Under the pieces are notes generated by a model. The model worked only from the letters and a program-made list of their open reading frames with translations, was not told where the DNA came from and did not search any database. From contig NC_049991.1 of assembly GCF_000003815.2 (NCBI RefSeq), positions 14,926,154-14,990,153 on the forward strand: a stretch of DNA of 64,000 nt. Direction: 5' to 3'. Below are positions 12,301-22,794 of this stretch, piece after piece (positions within the stretch are counted from its first letter, which is position 1; every line of letters starts with the position of its first letter). The position numbers and the translations under genes are program-made. The stretch comes from Branchiostoma floridae (Eukaryota; Chordata; Leptocardii; Amphioxiformes; Branchiostomatidae).

Positions 12301-15255
12301 GATCCACATTTAGCTTAACAATGTTGTCAGCTATTCTTCCTGCAGTCCTCCACATAGAAAAAAAGAATACAACTTATATAAGTCATAAGAATAATATCTT
12401 TATATCCAATGTCAATATTAGAGAATCTAAAAGTGCATAGTACATGTCGTGTAAAGATTTGTCCCTCATCCCAATATGGCTACTAGTAACTTGCATGTAC
12501 ATTCACAAGTTGTAAGGAGAAGTGTTTATTAGGATAAAGGATTATCTGATCAGAAACATCTTGATTCGCTAAAAGTAAGACCTAGTAATAGATGTACATA
12601 GCCCACTAGAATTTAGTAGAAAGAACCAGGTATGCAAAACATGGCCCAAACAAATACCAGTCATAATCCATTTAAAGGGAAACTGCCTGGCATTTCTGAT
12701 GATTTACGTTGCGTTTTGTTTAGCTTGATGTTCAGATCAAATGTCCAGCAGTTCAGTCAGAAATGCCACTTCAACTGCCAGCAAACACATTAACAAGCCA
12801 CATTCAAACTTGGAGTTGACAAAGATCAAATACTAGTACCTTTCACTTGCAAATTGCCTGTGTGTATGATTCCCGTATCCCTCCAAAGTCACTGCAATAT
12901 TCCAATTCAATATTGTACGCAAGAGACGCAAACTGCTGGATGCAGGCCAATCGTGATGAGGAGACCTTATCAAGTAAGTAGTAAGGAAGTAATATTCAAT
13001 GCAGTTTATGAGTTTTTAAGACTTGATTTTATTTTCCCATTAAATAAATATGTACCTACTGGCTGCAAAATACACCTGATATCATACACCCGATATTATT
13101 AAGATACAAAAATTACAAAGTAAAAATTAAAAAAAAATGCAGGTACTTCTGTGATTCTGTTCAACTTTATTCTGCTCACTTTCTGGGCTTTTCCCACCCA
13201 ATAAGCAGGGGTGAGGAGACAGATGAGAGGGGCTAACAAACGTGGCAGGCTGTGTAGACCATCACAATCTTCTCCATACATCAACAAACTTCTGTAGCCA
13301 CTGGCGAGGCCAACCTTCAGCACTACTCCACCTTTCCTGCCTTCATCTCTACACTGTGAGTTATGTTGCATCGACTGAAAATAACAACTTGCCTCTATAC
13401 CTTTACATCCCATACAGATCAGTAGCCACCATTGTGGTGTATTACATAACAGAACCATAAAATCATCGAGCCAGTCTTCACAATAATCTACTAGCATTCT
13501 CTTATGTCGTTCACAGCCTGATAGTGTTTCCAGCCTACAACGGAATCAGCTTGTTGAAACGGAAAGGAGAACCTTTTTGTTTTTGAAGACGGATAAACAA
13601 ATAAGAGAGAGATTTAGGGATTTGGCTGGTTGACTGTGATGTACACAAGCCATTTGTAACTGTGGTCACAACTGAAGAGAAGTATGACCTGCTGAATCTT
13701 ATCTTGCCTTTTACGCAACAGCTGATCGATCACATGCTTGTCCGCAGAGACGACCAAAATATCATCAGAACTTTATTTCTACAGCCTGTGTTAAAGACAC
13801 CAGCATAGAATAAAGTCTTACCCTAGTCTTAGTTACTGCGCTATTTCTGTACTAGTACAGTACTGCTACTAGACTTCTTGCTATGACAACTAGGAATAGC
13901 GAATGTCTGACAAGCGATACTCATGCTACATAGTTACAAGCTGGAAAGGTCAAATGTGACGGTGAAATTAAAAGGGTATCAGAACAACTGGTCTGTGCCA
14001 AAACTGTCGTGTAAAACTGAGTGGTAAGCCAGTCATTATGTCAAAATGTAAATTCCACATAACGTTAGCATGTCTTGTCTAGATTTAGACTGGCGATAAT
14101 TTGGATCTATTCGATAGAGTTCTTTTTTTCTTTTTATGATACAAAAATCTTATGTGCAAAGATGTTAAGCCTGGGTATGTCTACAGATTTAGATTCTTTT
14201 CTGTCCCACTCATTAGTTGGGAGTTGATATTGCTGTTTTTTTGTTCTCAAATCTGTCATTATAAGCTTACGAAAATCCGTTTACATCAATTTAATATCAT
14301 GAAGTTCAAATTTTTGGTCAGACAGTGTGACGTTTTCTTCCACCCTGAGAAGGAAATTGTCGTCCCGGTACGGAAGGACGGCTATTGGAGATAGCCCTGG
14401 TTTAGACCTATTAACTCCATCATCCACACAAAGTTTTACCTACAAGGGATGAAGTGATGATAATGTACATGGAGGTGCCAACGTTAACACATTTATCAAA
14501 CATCCCACGTCTTCCCTTAGTCACTTTTACCACAAACTGTCTCATCAGTCATGTGTCTTCCCTTGATGACAGAATTAGGTAGAGGTGAATTTTACAGTCT
14601 GCACCTTGTGGAGAATTAGCTAGGGATTGTGTTAAAAAAAAAACACACCCATAGGGCTCCTGGTTCAACCCTCGCTATCACAAATTCATGGGAGGGAGTC
14701 GACAGCCATTCCCATCATTGTGGGGTCAGCGCAGCAGCATTTGTCTTCCCTCCAACAATGGAGGCCGTCGCGGCGCACACTTGTGGAACGTAATGAGCAG
14801 CCAAAGGACAATCATTCCACAATCACGCAAATGGAAAGGATCACGCGCAAGCCAGGTCGTTGGCACCATGTGTCCGTAAATTGTTATGCTGAAGTGCTGA
14901 TCTCCGAGGCTTAGATTAAGTGATAAATATTTCGAAGAAACAGGATGTTGAGGATCCTACCACAGGAAAGGAACGTAATCTCACAGAACAGAGATACGCA
15001 CACATGGAACAACTCTACTAGGATGTAGCGACATCAGCATCAATGCCTTAAGACAGAGAGCTTTCTTATCAACATCAACCACGTGTACGTTTCTCTGTGT
15101 TCTAGTCAACACCTAGTAATTATTAAAAGTGCATTTTCAAATGCTGTCTCCTGTCCATTGTCATAATGTGCTTTCCTAAATGTACACTACGATAGTGTGA
15201 TGAACTCTAATTTAATTTTATGGCCAAGTTTATCATCCTGAATAACGTACATGCA

Positions 15256-15840
15256 GGTAACATATAATTACTCAATTTTCAGAGCAGCCTTGCTTAGTTA
15301 ACCCTTTAGATACATATTTACTGCTTTATGTACTATATATGACGTCTATGACTTGAATAGACAAACAGACATCAAAGCTGCCATATCCTACTAAAGAACA
15401 TAGCATTACTGGCAATTTTTAAAGCAACCTTGCTTACTTAATCGTCGGAAAATATTCACCGATTTTATGTACAACACATAATGTGTGCGACTAGACGAAC
15501 AACCATATCCATTTTCAGAACATACAACTAAAGGCAACACACAGTTACTCTATTTTCAAACCAACCTTGCTTAGTTAATCATCAGATACATATTCACTGA
15601 CTTTATATACAACACAAAATGTCTATGAGAGACAAACAACCATGGAAGTTGCCATATCCTACTACAGAACATAGTTTTTTTAATGGTTACACACAGTTGC
15701 TAAATTTTCAAAGCAACCTTGCTTAGTTAATCATCAGATACATATTTACTGACATTATGTACAACACATAATGTCTATGAGAGACAAACAGCCAGGGAAG
15801 CTGCCATATCCTACTACAGAACATACCATTAATGGTTATC
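15256..15840. repeat. Four-copy tandem array, unit ~140 bp
   Basis: Each unit contains AGC(A)ACCTTGCTTA.TTAATC, a TTTATGTACAACACATAATGT-like stretch and, in most units, GCCATATCCTACTA.AGAACATA. Copies start near 15256, 15406, 15536 and 15690. The last two are most alike and the first is most diverged. Confidence 0.9.
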
Positions 15841-18359
15841 AAGGCACAAAGCCAGGTAATTTAATGTAGTGGCCCCTAAATCTGGCCACAAAGATGGTAT
15901 CAGCTGGGCTGTGAGTGGCAGACCAGTGTAGTAATAACCTGGCTGTGATAATGTGCTGGAAACTCTGCCTGGAATTAAATCAATACTGTGCAACAAATTG
16001 GGTTGGTCGTGTGGTAGCTGCGGCAACAGAAATCGGCTCCCAACATGGCTGGTTGACGCGAACGAACATCTCAGATTGTGCCTCCAAGCAACTCTTTTTA
16101 TCATTTCAACCAACTAGGTCAGCCTTAGGTTTCAAACTGAGAGCCGCAAATTACAATCTTTTCGGTTCCTCAAGTAGATTTCGTATGAAGTAAAAGATCA
16201 ACATACAACTAGGTTTATGACATTAAATTTGAAGGAGTTTATGCACTATTATATCTTATAATTCGATTATATCATCCTATGCATTCATATTACATGTAGT
16301 CGTGTAAAATATTATACTTGAAACACTGAAAATACCCATGTTTTCATCAAAATATTTCTATCACATCAAAATGTCACCAATTTTCCCCGTCCGTATCTTT
16401 ATGGTCATACTGCATGCACATAATAAACTCATTTATGTACTCAAGTTCATACAATGCGCTTTGCTTGACTTTAATATGCAGCTGAAGGGTCCTGGTCTGA
16501 TCCTAAACCCTAGTTCTAATTGGCATTGACACCGGGAAGGTTAAACTCTGGGTGAAAGTTTAGAGCCATTAAGGTTTGGCCTGACAGAGATTTCTGACAT
16601 CACGCAGACATACTTATTCATCACACATACTGAACATCGTGTAACTACAAATCTTCACATTCTTACTTAGCCCTGAAACAGGAACACACTTCCTAAGTAT
16701 TGGTGAAACATCTACTTAGAATTCCACATGCAGAATTCCTGCAGACAACTTCCGTCTGAGCCGAGAAGACCATCCAAAAGACAATTTCCCTGCCCAGCCA
16801 CCCGAATAATTGTGAAATGAATCATACAGGAGACTGGGGAGAGGCCTTTTGCCACAACAGTGCGCCGACATCCTGGGAGAGAGAGCTGTTGAGGAGAAGA
16901 CAAATGCAGCTGAGAGTTGCCACACTCCCTGACAGTCCCCGTTTGTACAAACATGGGAAGATATAGTATGTCCTGGGTGACATACATGTCTGAAACATTA
17001 GAGCCACCATCCAACAAATTTCCCTATCCCTTTCACTGCAACCTGCTGACAAGTGCTGAAATATCAGAAAAGGTGTTTATGTACGGTTGCCTCTATCTGA
17101 TACTCTATATATACAACAAATGTAATAACTAACTAAAAACAAACAGTGCGAGAGTGCAAAATGTACATATACATGTTGCAAGGATACTTGTGGCAGAAAT
17201 GGCACTTAAGAAAAATAAACGGAGCCCACTTATTTGTCTACAGTGTATGCAGAGCTATTGACATTGTCTGAATGTGGAGCCAGTACTGTTCCCCTGAATA
17301 CTTTCACTTCAACTAGTCAAGGTTTACTTTTTGGACGTGTGTCAACCTGGGACAAAGGTCGGCCGTCTACATTTTTGATCTGGTCCTGTTTATGTTCACA
17401 TCTAACTTTGGCCACAGTTTTGCTATCACTGAGTGCATAGATTATTTGATAATACCACTGACTGTACTTAGTCTATATGTACTTGCTGAAAATTAGCAAC
17501 GTTTAAGTAGCATTATCAGTTTTTCTGCTATGAAAGTATGAATTGTAATATAAGATATCAAATAAATGGAATATTATGTTTACATTGCTATGCTGTTACA
17601 AGCAAACTATGCACTAATCCACAGGAACATTTATCTACCCTGCTCTGAGCCTGACAAACAGCATAACAACTTTCCCCTCACCCCTCCCATACTGTTGTTG
17701 GTGTAACATTCTGGAGAAGACAGGACCAAAACAAACAGAACTGGTTCCCCACCTCTGGGGATGTCAGAGGTCAGGGAGAGAATTTGGTTGGCACGCTGCG
17801 TCCTGTCTTCTCCCCTATCAACCAACTGTTTTGGGCTGATGTCAAAAGATACGGCAGCAAGATATATGTGGACAACTTGTTGCTTTTCATTATGATAGAA
17901 AAGGAACCTACAGGCTATACATGGCATTAAGGTTCCATCAATCTCAACAGGTACATGTACCTGCAAAATTAATGTCACCACTACCGGGAAAGGGCTGTAC
18001 AGTAAAACTGTTTTCAGATAACAAGCATCCAGGTCAAGGCAATCTAAGGAAATTGAGTCCTATCATTGACAGCATTATGCACCTCGTACAATATAAGTTG
18101 TAGAAATTTGCTAAAAAGGGCTTGGGGCTTGGAAGTAAGGAAATAAAATCTTTGATAAGGTGTTAAAAGAACAACATTAGATAGAAACATCTTGACAGGT
18201 ATCAACATCTTTCTGACAAGCTAATTTACAACTAGTTGGTCATAATTATAAATTAGCACCTATTCATTTGATTTGCTGGACTGACAACAATGACTGAACG
18301 AGGACAAATTAAGAAGTAAATGTTCTTCCACAACCAACCTATAATTTACAAATAAACAG

Positions 18360-18790
18360 CTACCTCCTGATCATTTGTCATGATGAGCAATGATTAGGGA
18401 TAGGTAATGACGGAGGAGAATAATTGTTTGTTTTACGAGGTGTCTGTGAGATGGAGTAATGGAGCCGGCACCTGTCTCCAACTGCCGTACATCAAACACC
18501 TCAACTCAAGTGTGATCATCCTTACTACAGCAAACATTGGACCTAATTGAGCGTGTCATTGGCACAAAGCGAATGATAATGACAGAAAAATTTACTTCCC
18601 CTGCACCAAGCCAGGCCAGATTGATGAGGAAATCTGCTGTGTTAATTACGCGCAGCTGAGGAAAATCAATGCCAAGCAATGAGTTGGTGGAGCCCCTGAT
18701 TATGACCTGGTAAGAAATGATGGCTGACCTATGACCCAGACCATTCACATCATGCAGCCATGACAGCTCTGGTGGACTTTGTATTTTATA
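18360..18790. promoter_or_regulatory. Possible conserved non-coding (enhancer-like) block
   Basis: This 430-bp stretch has balanced, high-complexity composition unlike the surrounding AT-rich repeats. It has no splice-linked reading frame and holds several homeodomain-type cores, including TTAATTAC and CCTAATTG, plus TAATGACA. It lies about 700 bp beyond the 3' end of the SAM-domain gene. No conservation data were available, so this is a weak call. Confidence 0.25.
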
Positions 18791-19008
18791 AACAGGTGGA
18801 CAGAGTCGGTGCTAATGTTGTCCTTCCCTTGTTTGCTCTACTAGAACTGTTTGCTCTGGAGTTATCGCACATGACACTGTTACAAAGCTGAACTGCCCTT
18901 CCCCTTTAAAATGGCATAAAGCTACGTTCCTAAGTAATACAAATCAAAACATTGTCCTTTAAGTTATAGTTTTATTGGCTAAAATGGGGTGCTGTATCAA
19001 CAAACCTG

Positions 19009-19014
19009 TTTATT
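19009..19014 (-). terminator. Candidate polyadenylation signal of the SAM-domain gene
   Basis: AATAAA on the minus strand, about 470 bp downstream of the stop codon. A second AATAAA lies at 18971-18976. Confidence 0.4.
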
Positions 19015-19477
19015 TTACACTTAGCTGTAATCTTTGTAATCCTTATCTGCATGGCTGACCATTTAGCTGTTAATTTTTAGCAGTTCAAAAATGTTACGCT
19101 GAAACGTTAGGAGAGAAACTGTGAAAACAGAGAGAGAGATAACAACTTTTACAGGGTCTCTCTCGCATGTTGTAGTTTGTTTTTCTATGAAGTGAAGACA
19201 AAAGAATGTGTTTTCATAGCTCAGACAACAGAAACCTGTTCCTCTACTTTCTCCTGTGACACAGACTGGCCTCTCTAGTGTAACAAGATACACCAGAGGC
19301 AGCAAACACCTTTTCAAAAGCTTCCAACCAAGGCTTCTAACAAAGGCACCTGGGCGGGAAGTGTAAACAAAGGGACCTAATGATTTAGCGAGTAACTCAC
19401 AACGAGGACACCACTTGTTTCTGCTCCAGGCAGTGAGTTTGGTGGGCTGTGCCACTTTCTATGTGTTCTGTGTTACG

Positions 19478-20471
19478 TTATCCAGTATGGCAAGGCACTG
19501 GCAGGGTTGTGGCAGACCCATACTGCACACCGGTGTGTGAATATGTGTGAATTCCTACCGTTTGCTGCTGGACTTTGGGCGGGTTTGGCACATTTTGTGT
19601 GGGTGGCGGTCTGTACTGCTCTTCTACATAGCCTGGAGGGCCGTACATTGGTTTGGAAGGCGCTGAGTCGAAGTTCTGTGGCGGTGGGCCAACCATTCCA
19701 GGGGAGGTGGGGTGAGTGTAGGGGTCAAGTTGCGAGCCCTCTGGTGTACCTGTGGATGGGGAGGAAAGCGTCACGTCGTGAGCTCGGATGTCACGAGGGG
19801 ATGTTAAAGACTAGAGAGGAATACAGCACGTGAACAGGTGTCATACGGAACCCACCTGACATCCCGCGACTCGTGGCATTCCTGGCCACGTTCCTGAGAG
19901 CCGAGCTGGCGGGGTTGACGATGGGGTTGGGGCCCGGCGAGGGCGTGTGATGCGGCGGTGCGGGCATGCCGCCGACGGGGTCGGGCAGGCTGGGGACGTT
20001 CTGCGGCGGCGTCGACCCCGCTGTGGAACGATACCCTACGAGTCAACAGCCATGATTACTTGCGGGGCATCGTCAGAGATTTTCAACAAGTCAATCAAAG
20101 CACTCAACACTGTTATAATTCCCAAATGAATACAACGAACGTACAAAGAAGAGCGATACGTACCCAGAATCGTCTGTTTTAACACCGAGACGTTTTCCAA
20201 GATTTTCTCACAGTCTTCCGGCTTCACTCCCATCTGTTGGAGCGTGTGAAGTTGCAGTTGACAAACCTAGGGAATCAGAAATAGCACATTTAGCGACGTA
20301 TCTACCCCCCTCCCCATACATGAGGAGTTCGGCGCCGAAAAAAATGAGCTCGACCATGTTGGCTGACTCGCCACTCACCGATTGAAGCGTCTCAAATCCG
20401 AATCTGTGAAAGATTTCGGCGTATTGTCCACACATAAATGTGTCGAGCCATCTCTCCACTGGCCCAGGCAT
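19478..20471 (-). CDS. SAM-domain, proline-rich protein (4 exons, 215 aa)
   Basis: Coding exons on the minus strand are 20379-20471, 20164-20266, 19856-20035 and 19478-19749. All introns are GT-AG and the frame is continuous from ATG at 20471 to TAA at 19478. Residues 1-65 form a SAM domain: an opening W8-L9-D10, then G15-Q16-Y17, F21 and F26, then MGV before the last helix. SAM domains mediate protein-protein and sometimes RNA or lipid binding. Residues from about 67 on are low-complexity and rich in Pro, Gly, Asn, Gln and Tyr, with GPPGY and PPPTQNVPNPP blocks and no further domain. I cannot assign it to a named vertebrate gene. A SAM fold plus a disordered Pro-rich tail suggests a scaffold or cofactor role, but that is inference. 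The third exon has two in-frame acceptors 15 nt apart. PRPF31 follows on the same strand. Confidence 0.82.
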
Positions 20472-20598
20472 CGCTGCAACCTGCTAGCCGACGTTATTTT
20501 AGACTAAAACCGGCAAACTTAGTTGCAGGAAAGGGCAACACGACGAACTTTGTCAGCTACTCATTATCATAATTGATGCAAAGGTGAAATCGAAATCC

Positions 20599-20607
20599 TC
20601 ACGTGAC
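20599..20607. promoter_or_regulatory. TCACGTGAC E-box upstream of the SAM-domain gene
   Basis: A perfect palindromic CACGTG E-box with T/A flanks, 128 bp upstream of the start codon. USF, MITF and TFEB factors bind this class of site. Use in this species is inferred. Confidence 0.4.
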
Positions 20608-22415
20608 TTTGTTTATCGAAGTGCATGACGGGTGGCGCGGATATGGGACTAACCATTACTCCTGGGTGGGGGTGGCTACAAATAATGATAGATTATCCAT
20701 CAATATATCAAAGTGGTTGGTGTGTGTGCGTGGGTACGCATACGAAGACCTACACCATCTTGTTTAGCAGCAATAAAGTTGCTGATTTTTCATCTAACAC
20801 CTCTCCATCGAAGTTGTATTTTAGCATACACCAGCAAATTGTCCGAAAGACATGGGCAGCCATAACATTACATCATGTTATGTTTTGAACTTGATGCTGT
20901 CATCTTCTCATCCTTATGGTGGTGGATTTATATCTCATATGTAGTGGCACCTAAGGTGACAAGCTTCCCATCAATGCACCAAATCATATTGTACCAATTG
21001 TCTCTGCCAGAATATTTCCAATTTTATTGCTCTAAAAATCGCTCTGGGCCCCTTTAATACTTCCGACAAATGTTTTAAAAATACCAGCAATAACAATACA
21101 GAAGCAATGAAGAAACAGCACTTTATCAGGAAAAATTGTCATATTAAAACAAAGAATGCAACAGTTCAGCTATATTCTTCGATGCCAAACAATGTGCATT
21201 TCCTTGATTGCTGACAAGGCCAGTTCACATTACGTATGTTCTAATCTTACAAGTTCAGACACAAAAAAAACACATACTGAATACCAATTAAGGGCTGTCT
21301 TTAATCTGTCCTTGAAGTTGACTGTACATGACCTTGGCAGTGCGGTATCTTCAAATAAGGGAGTACATGTAGGCACCTGACCTGTCAGTAGTACATGTAA
21401 TTACAATTGGTACATGGCATAGGCCTTAAACACACAGAGTGATATTGTCACAGAAAGCCAAGGTACCCTATAAAGGTAAGCAAAATGAATTTATTGTTTG
21501 CAAAAGATTAGGTACAATCATACAAAAAGTAATAACAATAATCAGAGGCTGCCATTGATGTTTGTACAACTGAAATATCAACTGCTATGAGAAAAAAAAT
21601 TGACCCAACTGGTATGAACCACTAGGTTGTGTGCCATCCTCCGTAGTTACCACTGGCAAAATCCTTTCGCTTGCTTGCCACAGAAGACATTTGGAGGTTT
21701 GTATTGCTTTAGCAAAGGCAGTGGCTCACCTTGTACACCAAGGTTGAAAACCTCATAAATATCTAAAATGCTATCTACAGGATTCACTGAAAAAATTGTG
21801 ATGAAAAAAATCATGTTACATGTCACTACTCCAGCATTTATAATGAATGAAGATTTCTATGACATCATGTCTCTTCAAATATCTATATAAACAGTAATAC
21901 AAAACTGTATTTCATGAAGAGTTGCCTGAGTATCATCAGGAGAAAGAAACAGTGTGTGAGTGTTTCACATATACAGTCATTTCTTGATGCTTATTTTACT
22001 ACCTTTGGTTCCGTAGATCAAATCACAAAATCAGTTTAACTATCAAGCAAATACTTTTCCCAAACAGAAGAAATAAAATCTGATAAATAGATTTCATTCT
22101 ATTATGTATTTTGTATCATGTTATTTGTATGAGTAATAGTATGAGTAAATGTAGAACTTAACATGATGTAATCTGTATCTTTGTTACATTTTGTCTGTCC
22201 CTTACTTCTTCCCTCATGACAAGTAGCCTGCAGGCTGATTTTAGCTTCCCAGGCAAACTATTTACAGTCATATAAATATTGTTCCTAGTACATGCATAAA
22301 CTGTACCTATAAAAGGCCACAGGCATACCAAAAAAAGGACAAATTTTCTTCTAACTTAAGATTTCCTCATTAGGCCAGAGAGACATAAAATAGCTTCAGA
22401 CATTACAATAGAAAA

Positions 22416-22749
22416 CAGGGTTGGACAAGTCCACTAGCCCTATTGTCCAGGGCAAGTAAAAGTGCTGATTGGACAAGTGCATGACCTACCCCACTTGCCC
22501 GATCGGGCAAGTAAGATTTTTCCATTGAGTGAGATTTTGATATACTTGTTCCTTTTTACAGTCATGGCATCAAACAATGGTCAACATAGAAAAATAGAGG
22601 CAATAATAAGAATTCCATTGCTGGAAGTGAAAATGAACATAAAAGTGACATTTGAATTTTAGGCAAGTGAAAAATTGGTTCGGGCAAGTAATTTTTTTGT
22701 GTGCTTGCCCGATAGGACAAGTGAATTTTAGAAAACTTGTCCAACCCTG
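22416..22749. mobile_element. Inverted-repeat MITE in the PRPF31 3' region
   Basis: CAGGGTTGGACAAGT at the left is mirrored by ACTTGTCCAACCCTG at the right. Internal GGACAAGTG and CTTGCCCGAT motifs repeat as palindromes. It lies 46 bp past the PRPF31 stop codon, so it is probably transcribed as part of the 3' UTR. Confidence 0.75.
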
Positions 22750-22794
22750 AAAAAGAGTCCTCGATGCAAAGAAAACCTAAACATTCTGTAAGCA

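Larger units (their letters stand above)
23..19477. other. Gene-poor, repeat-rich region
   Basis: No open reading frame here shows a recognisable domain, coding-like composition or linked splice sites, so I call no gene in about 19 kb. Recognisable contents are the tandem duplications at 186-500, 6180-6510 and 7121-7664, inverted-repeat elements at 3857-4587, 5455-5562 and 11524-11973, an octamer-rich array at 8230-9150, a short microsatellite at 12272-12300, a ~140-bp tandem array at 15256-15840 and a possible regulatory block at 18360-18790. The remaining sequence is AT-rich and unassigned. Small or fast-evolving exons could have been missed. Confidence 0.6.
20472..22794. other. Intergenic region between the SAM-domain gene and PRPF31
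   Basis: It holds the SAM gene promoter (an E-box at 20599-20607), unassigned AT-rich DNA and an inverted-repeat element at 22416-22749 just beyond the PRPF31 stop. The PRPF31 3' UTR must lie at its right-hand end. I could not place its poly(A) signal with confidence. Confidence 0.6.

Noticed and set aside
13099-13497. 132-codon open frame on the minus strand
   Set aside because: No recognisable motif, no matching splice-linked neighbours, and the surrounding DNA looks non-coding.
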